The notes under the pieces are model-generated. The model was not told where the DNA came from. It searched no databases and was given only the letters and a program-made list of their open reading frames with translations. 64,000 nucleotides of DNA from Maricaulis sp. (GTDB lineage: Bacteria; Pseudomonadota; Alphaproteobacteria; Caulobacterales; Maricaulaceae): NCBI GenBank assembly GCA_017643585.1, contig JAEPND010000008.1, forward strand, positions 1 through 64,000, read 5' to 3'. The first letter of the stretch is position 1, and each line of letters starts with the position of its first letter. Positions 53,960 to 63,945 of the stretch are shown one piece after another. The translations under genes were made by a program, and so were the position numbers.

Positions 53960-56035
53960 TTACGGGTTTGACAGACGTGCAATGGGCGCCGTCAGATTGA
54001 TCCGTCGCAGTTCGCGAATATGCCCGTCTAGCAACTCTCCCTCGATGATCTCCGTGCCTGACAGCGCAAAGATCCGTCCTAAGGTGAATACCGGCCGTGA
54101 ATTTCCATACCAGTCAATGCAGGACACATCGCAATCATAGTCGGGGTGGACGTTTTCCGGATCGGAACTGAGGTTGCCCGCATAGAAGAAACCGTTGTCC
54201 GAGTTCAACTGCATGAAGCTGACGTCCGAATTGTCCTGATACCACCACCAGCGTGGTCGGGTTTCATCGCCTCGGCCGATTGTGGGAAGTCCCAGCAAGA
54301 GCGTTTCATCGTCCAGGCGGGTCAGGTTGAAGGCGTGCGAGCGCCCCTCGCTTTCAATGCGGTCCTTGAGAAAGCCCGTGTGTATCACACGCACACCGTC
54401 GCGCGGATCAAGCTGGACGAGTCGGAGTCCTCGTGTGTCCGAATACCCGGTAGCAAAAAACGTCTCGCCAAGAGTTTCGAGGCGCGCGACGGAAAATTCC
54501 AACCGTGCAAGGCTGAGCTGAGCGGGCGCATCAACCGGAAAGGACATGGCCAAGCTGCCGCGGTTGTCTTCCCGCGCCGCCGGTGGCCGGTTCCGCCAGG
54601 TTTCGCGCGAGGCGATGACGGCATGATCAGCAGAAAAGCGAACGTGCGTGCCGTAGCGTCCGGGCAGGTTGGGCAGGTTGGTGAAGGCGTCCAGCGGGCT
54701 GTCTATGTTGCGCGCGCTGAAGTACGATAATGGCAACGACATATAGAAGAGGCCGTTATTCCCGGTCGGTGTTGTGCATTGCCAGTCGAAGTGAGAGAGA
54801 ACCGCATGAAGCCGGTTGTCGGAATGCGATATGGCGTATTGATCGTTCGGGAAGCCGCGTACGCGCACCGCAGATATTTCGCCGGATGAGACTTCAACCC
54901 GGTGAACGACGCTTTCCACCGCTTGCTGCCAGCCCCGCTGAACGGCACACCGTTCCGATGAGCTGTCATAGCGCGCCCGGTCCTCCTGCCACATCGGCGC
55001 TGACCAGACATACACATGGTTGGGGCTGACATAGAATTCGCGTGCATTCCCACCAACAAACGCTGTTGTTGAGCAGGTTGCCGCATCGTCCGTGCCCGCC
55101 GGTTCGATATCGCATCGGGTTACGGCATGGATCGCCGGTATCAACTCAACCTGTAGCGGGCGGTAGATGTCCTGGTAATCGAGCAGTCCTGGCCCATCGT
55201 CGACTGTGGTGAACGGGGTTCGGCTGTCCAGCGGGGCGCGTCGCATATTGGGAAGCGGCACGGCGTCCAGATCATCGACGTAATCGAGATAGGTGGGTGT
55301 GTACATCACCAGCTGGTTGCCAATGATGCGTGTCGCATAGTTGTTGCTCGACCAGTAATCATCGGAGGTCAGCAGGAAGCGCGCATCGCGCGTGAATTGC
55401 CCGTCGGCATTCATGCTGAACACCGTGAATTCCGTCGCATCATCCTGATAGGAATAGGCGGTCACGAGGATGCGCCCATCGACGACCAGGATCTCGTCAT
55501 ACCAGATTTGCCGGTCCGGATCGGTGTAGATATCGATCCGATCGATCAGCGCGAGTCCGGCTTGCCCATCTGGCCGCAAGCTCGCCGAGGTCAGTCGGCC
55601 ATCGTGCAGGATGATCAGATAGTCGCCGAGTTGTTTGATAACGTCGCCTTCATCGACTTGGCCAACCTGTGAATTGGTGATCTGAACCGCGCTCAATGCC
55701 GCGACGGGAGATGCGATACGCGACCCGGTGACGACGATCGTGTCTGCCTCGTCGCACCCCTCTTCGTCTTCGTCGCAAATATCCGGTGACGTCTGTTTGC
55801 TTGTATCGACGGCCGTGAATGAACCGTCCCAATCCAGGTCCTCGGTTTCCGCGGCTTCATAGGTCGCGCGCAGCCATGCCTGGAATTCCCGGTTGGACCC
55901 GAACTGTTCGAGTTGGGTGCTGGCGAGGTGCCCATAAGCTGTGGGGGCGTTCGCGTGGTCCGCGGCAGGCGCGCTGGCGCAGGCTGCAAGCACAGTAAGG
56001 ACGGGCAGGCACAGGCTGGGTTTGGGTAACGACAT
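53960..56035 (-). CDS. Secreted lipoprotein with C-terminal beta-propeller domain
   Basis: 691 residues. Lipobox LAAC (Cys16) after CLPVLTV. The N-terminal 100 residues are an acidic linker with SPDICDEDEEGCDEADTIVV, which has two Cys and may bind Ca2+ or form a disulfide. From about 110 on the protein is made of propeller blades of the type seen in archaeal/bacterial secreted beta-propeller proteins (VGQVDEGDVIKQLGDYLIIL, WYDEILVVDGRILVTAYSY, HVYVWSAPMWQED). DEGDVIK is the usual start of that domain. Function unknown. Confidence 0.82.
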   Translation of the reverse strand: MSLPKPSLCLPVLTVLAACASAPAADHANAPTAYGHLASTQLEQFGSNREFQAWLRATYEAAETEDLDWDGSFTAVDTSKQTSPDICDEDEEGCDEADTIVVTGSRIASPVAALSAVQITNSQVGQVDEGDVIKQLGDYLIILHDGRLTSASLRPDGQAGLALIDRIDIYTDPDRQIWYDEILVVDGRILVTAYSYQDDATEFTVFSMNADGQFTRDARFLLTSDDYWSSNNYATRIIGNQLVMYTPTYLDYVDDLDAVPLPNMRRAPLDSRTPFTTVDDGPGLLDYQDIYRPLQVELIPAIHAVTRCDIEPAGTDDAATCSTTAFVGGNAREFYVSPNHVYVWSAPMWQEDRARYDSSSERCAVQRGWQQAVESVVHRVEVSSGEISAVRVRGFPNDQYAISHSDNRLHAVLSHFDWQCTTPTGNNGLFYMSLPLSYFSARNIDSPLDAFTNLPNLPGRYGTHVRFSADHAVIASRETWRNRPPAAREDNRGSLAMSFPVDAPAQLSLARLEFSVARLETLGETFFATGYSDTRGLRLVQLDPRDGVRVIHTGFLKDRIESEGRSHAFNLTRLDDETLLLGLPTIGRGDETRPRWWWYQDNSDVSFMQLNSDNGFFYAGNLSSDPENVHPDYDCDVSCIDWYGNSRPVFTLGRIFALSGTEIIEGELLDGHIRELRRINLTAPIARLSNP

Positions 56036-56103
56036 GAATACACCTCTATGGTGTGGATCATGCGGCTTCCCCTTCAGGCTTTGCAAGGGGGCTTCGTGTA
56101 ACT

Positions 56104-57786
56104 TTAACTCGCCAGCTTTTGCAGCATGGTCTGGATGTTGACCAGCTTGTCGCGGGCGTCCGGGGCCTGGGCCTCCTTCAGGCCCATCTCCGACTTGATC
56201 TGGCGCAGGGCGCGGGCCTGGGCGTCATTGCGGCATTCCCCGACCGGGAGCGCCCCGGCTGTGGCCAGCTTGAGCAGTCCTGCTGCCTTGTCGAGGGCGG
56301 GTTGAGGGCCGGCTTCCACCGCGTTGAGGATCTTGGTGTCGTCGATGATCTTCATGCCCAGCTGGTCGATCATCTGCGCCAGATCCATCTTGTCCTCCTC
56401 GCAGAACTTGCTGCGCAGGATGCGGGTCTGCAGCGAGGTCATCAGCGACATGCGCTCGAGCGGGCGCCCCTCGCCGCGGACAAAATACTGATCTGTCTTG
56501 TTGGAGCCCAGCGCGGTGCGGACATAGCCGGCCAGCTTGCGCTTGTTGGCGTCGCCGACAATGTTCTCCTCCAGCCCCAGAAGGCGCTCGATCTCCTCGT
56601 TGGCGTCGTTGGAAAAGCGCAGTAATTCGTCAATTGTCTCGGGCTGCAGCAGCCGCGCGGAGCGCGCGGTAAACGCCTTGCTCATCTGTTCCAGCGGCAG
56701 GTCCTGGCCGGCACAGGTGACCAGTTTCTGGGCCAGTTCACGCGCCAGTCGAACCTCTTCGCGCACGCTCTTGGGGCGCAGGCGCTTGGGGCGTTCCAGC
56801 TCCTTGAGCAATTGCTGGGCGATGGTTGAGCGGCATTCGTCCAGCTCCCCGGCGGCAATACGCTTGGCCATGCGCCGCGCGCCACTGGGCGCCAGACTCA
56901 TCGCGTCGGCATGCGGGTCGCCATCATAGAGGCAGATCAGGCGTTCAACGGTTTCGCCCAGATCATTGCACTTGCCCAACAGGGCATCGCGGCCAGCGTC
57001 GAACCCGATGACATCGGTCAGATAGCCGTCTACTTCGGCGCGGGCGAATTCGCGGGTCTTTTCTTCTTCCGGCAGGTGTTCGGACATGTCGAGCAGGGCG
57101 TCCAGCTTGTCGCCATAGCTGCGCTTGTCCTTGAGCGCGTCAGCCATGGCACCGCGCAGGGTATAGGCCCGGCTGTCGCTGGCGTGGATGTCCGCGGCGA
57201 CCTCGGCAAACGGCTTGCCCTTGGGGTATTCCGGGATACGGCCGTCACGCTGGTCCTTGTAGATCCGTTTCAGGCCTTTCTGGACCAGGTCATTGAGCTG
57301 TTTGACGAAGGTCTGCACATCCGCATCGCTGTCCTGGGCGCTGGCTACGGCGATTTTCTGGACGGCGTGCTGGAGTTCGGTCCCGGAGGCTTCCAGCGTT
57401 TCCACCAGGTCGGGCCGGTGCAGCAATTCCATGGGGATGGCCTTGTTGCGCTCGAACCAGCCAGTGAGCGAGCGACGAATAGTGTCGCGGGCATGCGGCT
57501 TGGACAGATCATCCGGTGTCAGGCACGGCAGCGAGGCCTTGGCATCATTCTCGGTTTCAATCTTGTAGCGGTCCTGGCCACCCTCGAAAATGGCGACAGA
57601 GCGGAACTTGCGCTCGGCCTCGTCAAACTTCTCCTTGGTGACGCGCACGGAGCCGTCCTTGAATTCGCGCAACAGGCCATGTGCCTTGCGAATGGCGTCA
57701 TCGCGGTCCTTGAGCGCATCATGCAGCGCCCAGCCCGACTTGCGGTTCTTCTTCAGGAAGATCTCGAAATGAAGCTCTTTGCTCAT
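56104..57786 (-). CDS. Conserved-looking protein of unknown function, 560 residues
   Basis: No family recognised. The N-terminus KELHFEIFLKKNRKSGWALHD then HDALKDRDDAIRKAHGLL is strand-helix in form; the rest is nearly all helical and charged, with no signal peptide or membrane segment. A Cys-containing segment (LIDECRSTIAQ-like, near residue 310) and a repeated pattern of LERPKRLRPKS/ARSARLLQPETID helices suggest a scaffold. It is divergent from chvI, with 160 bases between the starts, a position that could make it part of envelope-stress control; that is inference only. Confidence 0.7.
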   Translation of the reverse strand: MSKELHFEIFLKKNRKSGWALHDALKDRDDAIRKAHGLLREFKDGSVRVTKEKFDEAERKFRSVAIFEGGQDRYKIETENDAKASLPCLTPDDLSKPHARDTIRRSLTGWFERNKAIPMELLHRPDLVETLEASGTELQHAVQKIAVASAQDSDADVQTFVKQLNDLVQKGLKRIYKDQRDGRIPEYPKGKPFAEVAADIHASDSRAYTLRGAMADALKDKRSYGDKLDALLDMSEHLPEEEKTREFARAEVDGYLTDVIGFDAGRDALLGKCNDLGETVERLICLYDGDPHADAMSLAPSGARRMAKRIAAGELDECRSTIAQQLLKELERPKRLRPKSVREEVRLARELAQKLVTCAGQDLPLEQMSKAFTARSARLLQPETIDELLRFSNDANEEIERLLGLEENIVGDANKRKLAGYVRTALGSNKTDQYFVRGEGRPLERMSLMTSLQTRILRSKFCEEDKMDLAQMIDQLGMKIIDDTKILNAVEAGPQPALDKAAGLLKLATAGALPVGECRNDAQARALRQIKSEMGLKEAQAPDARDKLVNIQTMLQKLAS

Positions 57787-57945
57787 GGTCTTGCCCCTTG
57801 CCCAGTAACCATCGCAGATTTGGCTTAAGACAGGGTGAACTTAGGGTTTTGCGGCGTTTGACGCTTGGCGTGTAGCGCCGGACGCGTCTATGCTTTCAAG
57901 CGAAGACCACGACAGCTGCGCTACGGCGCGATCTGCGGAGACGGT

Positions 57946-58659
57946 ATGGCTACCATCGCACTCGTCGATGACGACGAGAATATCATCACCTCGGTGTCCA
58001 TCTTCCTGGAAGACCAGGGTTACAATGTCCGAACCTATAATGATGGCGCGTCTGCCCTGACGGCGCTGGCGGAAGACCCGCCGGACCTGGGCATTTTCGA
58101 TATCAAGATGCCGCGCATGGACGGTCTGGAATTGCTGCGCCGACTGCGCCAGTCCTCCAACCTGCCGGTGATTTTCCTGACCTCCAAGGATGACGAGTTC
58201 GACGAGGCGCTGGGGCTCAATCTCGGTGCGGACGATTACATCGCCAAACCCTTCTCGCAGCGCCTGCTGGGTGAACGGGTCAAGGCGGTGCTGCGCCGGG
58301 CGCGCTCGTCCAACGAGCCGATCTCGCCGAACAACGCGCTCGAGCCGGGTGACAGCAAGCCGCTGGAGCGGGGCAAGCTGTTGCTCGACCCGAACCGGCA
58401 TGCCTGTTCCTGGGAAGGCGAACCGGTCCGTCTCACCGTCACCGAATTCCTGATCCTGCAGGCCCTGGCCACGCGTCCGGGTTATGTCAAAAGCCGCGAT
58501 AACCTGATGGATGCGGCCTATGATGACCAGGTCTATGTCGATGACCGGACGATCGACAGCCATATCAAGCGCATTCGCAAGAAATTCCGGGAAGTCGACA
58601 AGTCCTTCGACTCGATCGAGACCCTTTATGGCGTTGGATACCGATACAAAGAGGACTAG
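57946..58659 (+). CDS. chvI: Response regulator ChvI
   Basis: 237 residues, OmpR type. Receiver domain: acidic residues in [14 protein letters not shown], phospho-Asp in [18 protein letters not shown], switch Thr and Lys in [15 protein letters not shown] and [15 protein letters not shown]. Winged helix: [50 protein letters not shown]. ChvI governs acid/envelope responses in Alphaproteobacteria. The ATG at 57946 follows ggagacgg. Its end overlaps chvG by 32 bases. Confidence 0.95.
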   Translation: MATIALVDDDENIITSVSIFLEDQGYNVRTYNDGASALTALAEDPPDLGIFDIKMPRMDGLELLRRLRQSSNLPVIFLTSKDDEFDEALGLNLGADDYIAKPFSQRLLGERVKAVLRRARSSNEPISPNNALEPGDSKPLERGKLLLDPNRHACSWEGEPVRLTVTEFLILQALATRPGYVKSRDNLMDAAYDDQVYVDDRTIDSHIKRIRKKFREVDKSFDSIETLYGVGYRYKED

Positions 58660-60298
58660 GCCCTCCGAGGCCCGGTTCAAGCGGATAGCTCGGCGCCTGG
58701 TCCAGTGGGTCCAGGGCGCGCGACCCTCTGCATCCTCGCGCCTGGCGCAACTCATCCTGGTGGCCAATCTGATGGCGCTGGGCGTGCTGATTTTCGGCAT
58801 GCTGGCGCTGACGGAAACCCGGCGGGGCCTGGTCAATGCCAAGCTGGACTCGCTGACGGCGCAGGGTGAGCTGATCGCCAATGTCCTGGCCGAAGGCGCT
58901 GCGGTCGGCATCCCGACGCCGGCGCTGAACAATGCCGACGCCCGGGCCCTGCTGCGCCAGCTCTATGTACCGGAGGAGAGCCGCGTTCTCCTCTTCGACA
59001 AGTCCGGAGAGATGATCGCTGACAGCCACTTGCTGGCGGATGTTTTCGAGACCGAAATGCTGCCACCGCCGGACGGGGGCAGTCCGGACCTGGCTGCGGC
59101 TGCCCGCGACCTGCCGACCCGGATACTGGACGGCTTTTCCTCTATCCTGTCCTCTCCGGAAGAGCGCGCCGCGCTGGACCGCAATCTGCAGGAAGAGGTG
59201 CGCCAGGTCATAAGCGGCGAGCGCATCGCCGGCGTTCGCCGGGAAGCCAATGGTAGCCGGGTCGTCTCCGTTTCCATCCCGATCCAGCCGGTGCGGGCCG
59301 TCATCGGCGTGGTCACGATGGAGTCCTATGACCTGGACAGTCTGATCGAGGCCGAACGCCGCGCACTGCTGCCCTTCATGCTGATTGCCATCCTGGTGAC
59401 AGCGACGACCTCGCTGGCGTTGACTGTCTTCATCGCCCGACCGATCCGGCGATTGGCACGTGCCGCCGATGAGGCGGGCCGGGCCGGGGGGCGTCGTGTG
59501 CGCATGCCTGACCTTCGCTCGCGTAAGGATGAGATCGGGGAGCTAGGCGTGTCGCTCTCGGAAATGACCGAGGCGCTGTATGACCGCATGGATGCGATCG
59601 AACGCTTCGCCGCCGATGTCGCGCATGAGCTGAAAAACCCGCTGACCTCGATCCGCTCTGCCGCCGAGACTCTGCCACGGGCCAAGGATGATGAGCGACG
59701 CGCGCGCCTGCTGGCCGTGATAGCAAATGATGTGAACCGGCTGGACCGGCTGATTACCGATATCTCGCGAGCGTCGCGCGTCGATGCCGAGCTGGCGCGC
59801 GAGGATGTGGAACCATTTGATCTGTGTGGACTGCTGGCCGAGCTGGCCGACACCTATAACGAGGCCAATGACCGACAGGTGACGCTGAGTTTTGCCAATG
59901 AGGTCCGCAATGGCCGGGTCATGGGTCGCGAAGTGCCATTGGGGCAGGTTTTCCGCAATCTGATCGACAATGCGTTGACCTTCTCTCCCGAGGGCGGGCA
60001 GATCCGGATAGCGGCGCGGCGCGGGCATCGGTATGGCAAGTCCAGCCTGGTCCTGACCGTTGAGGATGACGGTCCGGGCATTCCCGAGGAAAATCTCGAA
60101 ACCATCTTCGAACGCTTCTACACGGAACGCCCCAAAGGTGCGGCATTTGGTTCGCATTCCGGGCTGGGCCTGGCGATCTCCCGGCAGATCGTAAAAGCCC
60201 ATGGTGGCCAGATTTACGCAGTAAATAGAACGAGTTCGACCGGCGATGTTGTCGGCGCACGCTTTACTGTGGACCTGCCAGCCGCGCCTGATGTGTGA
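58628..60298 (+). CDS. chvG: Sensor histidine kinase ChvG
   Basis: 556 residues. Two membrane helices (about 35-60 and 240-265) flank a periplasmic sensor domain (about 60-240). HAMP follows ([19 protein letters not shown]), then HisKA with the phospho-His in [20 protein letters not shown], and the ATPase domain with N-box [14 protein letters not shown] and G-boxes [13 protein letters not shown] and [13 protein letters not shown]. It phosphorylates ChvI. The ATG at 58628 lies inside the end of chvI, which supports tight coupling. Confidence 0.95.
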   Translation: MALDTDTKRTRPSEARFKRIARRLVQWVQGARPSASSRLAQLILVANLMALGVLIFGMLALTETRRGLVNAKLDSLTAQGELIANVLAEGAAVGIPTPALNNADARALLRQLYVPEESRVLLFDKSGEMIADSHLLADVFETEMLPPPDGGSPDLAAAARDLPTRILDGFSSILSSPEERAALDRNLQEEVRQVISGERIAGVRREANGSRVVSVSIPIQPVRAVIGVVTMESYDLDSLIEAERRALLPFMLIAILVTATTSLALTVFIARPIRRLARAADEAGRAGGRRVRMPDLRSRKDEIGELGVSLSEMTEALYDRMDAIERFAADVAHELKNPLTSIRSAAETLPRAKDDERRARLLAVIANDVNRLDRLITDISRASRVDAELAREDVEPFDLCGLLAELADTYNEANDRQVTLSFANEVRNGRVMGREVPLGQVFRNLIDNALTFSPEGGQIRIAARRGHRYGKSSLVLTVEDDGPGIPEENLETIFERFYTERPKGAAFGSHSGLGLAISRQIVKAHGGQIYAVNRTSSTGDVVGARFTVDLPAAPDV

Positions 60299-60356
60299 CA
60301 TTCCGCATGACAAGATTGCAAAAAGGCGCTTCCCCGGCGGGCCAATGCGCGTTTAG

Positions 60357-60773
60357 ATGATTCCCATGATTGGACTTGTCATTGTCAGCCATGGCCGTCT
60401 GGCCGATGAACTGGTCGCCGCGACAGAGCATGTCGTTGGCCCCATGGATGCGCTCCTGGCCGTATGTATCGGACCGGATGATGACATGGAGCGTCGCCGT
60501 GGCGATATCCGCGACTCCATCGCGGATGCGGATCGGGGCGAGGGTGTGCTGGTGCTCACCGACATGTTCGGTGGTACGCCGTCGAACCTGGCGATCTCCC
60601 TGCTCGACCCGGGCAAGGTCGAGGTCATTGCCGGGGTGAACCTGCCAATGCTGATCAAGCTCGCCGAAGCACGTTCGCGCACGGATCTGGACAGCCTCGC
60701 GCGCATGGGTGTCGATGCTGGAAAGCGCTATATCGCCATCGCCTCCTCCGTGCTTGAGGGAGCTGGCAAGTGA
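60357..60773 (+). CDS. PTS EIIA component, mannose type
   Basis: 138 residues. EIIA-Man fold: phospho-His is H12 in IGLVIVSHGRLADELV, and GVLVLTDMFGGTPSNLAISLL is the family hallmark. In Alphaproteobacteria this protein belongs to a regulatory PTS without sugar permease, fed by HPr. It overlaps ptsH by 4 bases. In related bacteria hprK usually lies between chvG and this gene; only 58 bases are present here, so hprK is missing from this position. Confidence 0.92.
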   Translation: MIPMIGLVIVSHGRLADELVAATEHVVGPMDALLAVCIGPDDDMERRRGDIRDSIADADRGEGVLVLTDMFGGTPSNLAISLLDPGKVEVIAGVNLPMLIKLAEARSRTDLDSLARMGVDAGKRYIAIASSVLEGAGK

Positions 60774-61045
60774 GTGTCATCGAACGCCGCGTCACCATCT
60801 GCAATGCGCGTGGCTTGCACGCCCGTGCAGCTGCCAAGTTTGTCGAGACGGCCCAGGGTTATGATGCCGTGGTGCATGTGACCCGGGAAGGCGAAACCGT
60901 GAATGCCGACTCGATCATGGAATTGCTGATGCTTGCGGCCAGCAAGGGGGCGGAGATCTCCATCGCCTCCGAAGGCGCCCAGGCTGAAGATGCGTCAGCC
61001 GCTCTGGTCGAGCTGGTCGAAGCCGGCTTCTACGAGTCCGAATAA
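60770..61045 (+). CDS. ptsH: HPr-family phosphocarrier protein
   Basis: 91 residues. The phospho-carrier His is H17 in ICNARGLHARAAAKFVE, and Ser48 in VNADSIMELLMLAASKG is the site equivalent to the HPr-kinase target. It receives phosphate from enzyme I and gives it to the EIIA upstream. GTG start at 60770. A strong bidirectional terminator follows; enzyme I is not in the window. Confidence 0.94.
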   Translation: MSVIERRVTICNARGLHARAAAKFVETAQGYDAVVHVTREGETVNADSIMELLMLAASKGAEISIASEGAQAEDASAALVELVEAGFYESE

Positions 61046-61074
61046 GCCGCCCCGCGACTGCGGTTTGAGAAACA

Positions 61075-61109
61075 AAAAAGGGCTGCGGAATTATCCGCAG
61101 CCCTTTTTG
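61075..61109. terminator. Bidirectional terminator between ptsH and the acidic membrane protein
   Basis: AAAAAGGGCTGCGGA (61075-61089) pairs perfectly with TCCGCAGCCCTTTTT, with an ATTA loop. A and T tracts on both sides serve the converging genes. Confidence 0.95.
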
Positions 61110-61128
61110 TTAGAACGGTTGATTCTGA

Positions 61129-63033
61129 TCAATCGATCTGACGATTTTCGATCTCGATATCCGGCGTACCCGGCGCGAAATCTCCATCCACGGCAGACGC
61201 GGTCATCGGATCATCGGGATCATCAAATACCGGATCATCAACCGGTGGCGGCAAGTCATCTGCGGCCATGCTTGGGGCGGTCTGGGCTTCCTGCGCGTCG
61301 CCGGCCTCGCGGGCATCGGCCATTTCCGCGTCCACTGCGTCCGCGGTGGTCGCATTTGTCTCGGAGGTGGCGTCCTCGGTCACCACAAAGGCGAGGTCAG
61401 GCTCAGCTTGCGCTTTGTCGTTCGGCGTATCGGAGTCCGGCGTATCGGCGGTCGTGACGCTCTCTTCGGCAGACGGCATGGGCGGCGGCGGTGGCACAGG
61501 CATGGTGCTCTCGTCGTCCAGATCGATTGCCGAATCCGCTTCGACATCTGCCTGTTCGCTTTCGTTCAGGGCAGCTGCTGCAGCAACAGCTTCCAGGCTC
61601 GGCAGATCATCATCAATGGCGTCTGCCTCGTCAGGCTCAGTCGCTTCGACCTCGGTCGCAATTGCTTCGGAGGTCTCGACTGCTTCGGTCACGGTCTCTG
61701 CAGCGGGAGCCGGATCGGCGACATCCGCACTTGCTTCTGCAGCGTCTTCGTTCAGAACTGCCGTTTCCAGGCTGTCTTCGTCCGAGGCTTCCGGGGCAGT
61801 TGTGACCAGGCTGTCATCACCAGACTCGGCTTCCACCCCATCCGTCGCCGTCTCGGTTTCTGCAACCGCTTCAGTTACCGCCGCAATCTCGGTCTCGACC
61901 GCGTCGGCTTCTGCTGCAGCAGTCTCTGCTACGTCTTCTTCGGTCAGCGGTTCAGCTTCCGCAGCTTCTGCTTCCACAGTTTCTGTTTCGACGATGGCCG
62001 CGAGCTCGCTGTCGACCTCCGCTGCAGTCACGTCTGTTTCACTCGCAACCTCTGCAACCGGTTCCGCAACAGCTTCGGCTTCCGGCTCTACGGCTTCGGG
62101 CGCGCGCGCCTCGGCTTCGGCCGTCACGGTACTTGCAACCACGCCAGCACCCGTGACCACTGCAGCGGTCGCCGTGATATCGGCAGAACGCACTTCTTCT
62201 TGCGGCGGGTGTCGCAGGACATGTTCGGCCAGCCGCTCGACACGTGAATTCAAACGACCGCTATCGCGAATGCGATTGACCAGGCCGCCGGCCAGATACA
62301 GAGCCAGGCCGCCAGCAAGGATAATCAGGCTGGTCTCGGCAGCGCCGAACATCGCACCAGCGATCAGTGAGAAAGCCGCAAAGACCGGCATGTAGAGCAG
62401 GCGCCAGGAGCGTGAGGCAAAGGCCAGAATGGCCAGCAGAGCCGAGAGGGCGAACACGCTCAGCTCGGTCAGCTGATCCATGGCAATGAAGCCCAGACCG
62501 GCGATCGCATCGGCGATACCGGTTGGCAGTGCGGTTTCCAGGCGCCAGTCGGCCAGGCCCGGCACGCTGGCCAGGATTTCGTCATAGATGTTGAAGGCCG
62601 GAATGCCCGCCATCATGCCCGCATTGATTTCGCTCAGGAAAATATGAAGCGTCGGCCAGACCGCGACAGCGGCGGTCAGGACCATGGCGAGGATGGAGAG
62701 CCACCAGTTGAATGAGCGGGTGACGCCGGAGCGCGCCAGGATGGAGGTGGCATCCGGCGCCGCGCGCATCCACACGCCGCGGGAATGGTTGACGATCGCG
62801 ACGGGTCGCGAGCGGCGGTTCGGGCCGGACTGAACACGCAGGATGGTGGCGCTGTCCCCGGGCGCAAACGCGCTGGACTGTTCGATCAGTTTGACGTCGT
62901 GCTCCAGCCCGTCAGGATCCGTGACCCGGCCCGTGCTGGCATCTGACGCAGAAACTTGACCTGAGACTGTGAAAAAATCGATCCGGCGCGAGCCGTAGGA
63001 TTGCCCCGCATGGGCGGTCGGCAGCAAAGACAT
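61129..63033 (-). CDS. Membrane protein with long acidic Ala/Glu/Val-rich tail
   Basis: 634 residues from the ATG at 63033 (gaggtg upstream). The first 90 residues are soluble with an SH3-like look (DFFTVSGQVSAS, VWMRAAPDATSILARSG, a region similar to bacterial SH3 domains). A cluster of about five membrane helices follows (about 105-265). The C-terminal 370 residues are low-complexity, strongly acidic and Pro-containing (for example PPPPPMPSAEE), likely disordered. An upstream in-frame GTG would give a longer signal peptide ending in PTAHA. No known function; possibly envelope or surface organisation. Confidence 0.7.
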   Translation of the reverse strand: MSLLPTAHAGQSYGSRRIDFFTVSGQVSASDASTGRVTDPDGLEHDVKLIEQSSAFAPGDSATILRVQSGPNRRSRPVAIVNHSRGVWMRAAPDATSILARSGVTRSFNWWLSILAMVLTAAVAVWPTLHIFLSEINAGMMAGIPAFNIYDEILASVPGLADWRLETALPTGIADAIAGLGFIAMDQLTELSVFALSALLAILAFASRSWRLLYMPVFAAFSLIAGAMFGAAETSLIILAGGLALYLAGGLVNRIRDSGRLNSRVERLAEHVLRHPPQEEVRSADITATAAVVTGAGVVASTVTAEAEARAPEAVEPEAEAVAEPVAEVASETDVTAAEVDSELAAIVETETVEAEAAEAEPLTEEDVAETAAAEADAVETEIAAVTEAVAETETATDGVEAESGDDSLVTTAPEASDEDSLETAVLNEDAAEASADVADPAPAAETVTEAVETSEAIATEVEATEPDEADAIDDDLPSLEAVAAAAALNESEQADVEADSAIDLDDESTMPVPPPPPMPSAEESVTTADTPDSDTPNDKAQAEPDLAFVVTEDATSETNATTADAVDAEMADAREAGDAQEAQTAPSMAADDLPPPVDDPVFDDPDDPMTASAVDGDFAPGTPDIEIENRQID

Positions 63034-63230
63034 AAGTACAGACACCTCACCTGTCGGAAGAACGCCACAACAGTGTGACGGCCCGATTGCATCCCCATCC
63101 CCCCGTATCATACAAGCTGGGGCATGCATTTTGAAACAGCTTAAGGGCCCTTTAACAAAATTTTCAAGTCAGTTAGGCGATTTCCGGCTAATCTCTCTAA
63201 CGCTTTGTTTTGGTGGGCGACCAGGTGGTT

Positions 63231-63674
63231 ATGCGTTTTCTTACTTTGTTGATGGTGGTTTGTCTGGCGTCCTGCGCGAGCATCCCGGAGCTTCCGCAGA
63301 TCCGTTCGGATGAACCGCGCGGCCCGTTCCGCCCGCGGGATATCTATCCAACAGCGCCCAATGTCGAACGCCTGATCGGTCCCGAGGACTGTCGCGGCTC
63401 GACCCTGGCGGCGGTCAGGGCGGACCTGCCGAACTATCCCGCATCGGCCTACCGCAATGGTCGCCAGGGCTGGGTTGTGGTCCGGTTTCACGTCTATTCC
63501 GATGGCAGTGTGCACCGTGCCCGGGTCGCCCGTTCGGTTCCGGATGGCGTTTTTGACCGCGCCGCCATGTCCGCGGTGTCGGACTGGGAGTTCCGCCCGC
63601 TGGATGGTGCGGACATTCTGGAAAACTGCGTGGTGATGTTTGAATTCCGCGCTGGCGACGTTCGCATCCGCTAG
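63231..63674 (+). CDS. Lipoprotein with TonB C-terminal-like domain
   Basis: 147 residues. Lipobox LASC (Cys14) in FLTLLMVVCLASCASIPE. The body is a TonB-C-like domain: NYPASAYRNGRQGWVVVRFHVYSDG, VHRARVARSVPDGVFDRAAMSAV, DWEFRPLDGADILENCVVMFEF. There is no N-terminal transmembrane anchor, so it is not a canonical TonB but a lipoprotein with the same fold, maybe binding peptidoglycan or outer-membrane partners. The ATG at 63231 gives the signal peptide. Confidence 0.85.
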   Translation: MRFLTLLMVVCLASCASIPELPQIRSDEPRGPFRPRDIYPTAPNVERLIGPEDCRGSTLAAVRADLPNYPASAYRNGRQGWVVVRFHVYSDGSVHRARVARSVPDGVFDRAAMSAVSDWEFRPLDGADILENCVVMFEFRAGDVRIR

Positions 63675-63945
63675 CCGCGTTAACCATTCGATAATACTTT
63701 CCACAGGTTCGTGCAGCGTTGGTTGCAAGATTCAACGCTTTGAATCAAGGCATTGAGCCGACTCCGTTTTTTCCAACCGATTTCCACCGAAAGTCACGGT
63801 TTTTGCCCGGAAACGGTCGCCTGCGTACATAACTTATTTAGATTTTTGCCGACGCCAGCATCGCTCCGTCTACGGCCCGTCGCTATCATGGCGATTCGTT
63901 GGGGGCTTTGATCACGGGCAAGCCCTTAAACAAGGGCGATAAAAA
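63675..63945 (+). other. Gene-free 271-base region before the last gene
   Basis: No ORF or RNA family recognised. It is AT-richer than its surroundings around 63760-63850, as expected for a promoter with a long 5' leader. Confidence 0.4.

Noticed and set aside
61268-62395. Ser/Ala-rich plus-strand frame of 375 codons opposite the acidic tail
   Set aside because: It mirrors the low-complexity Ala/Glu coding repeats and has no start signals.
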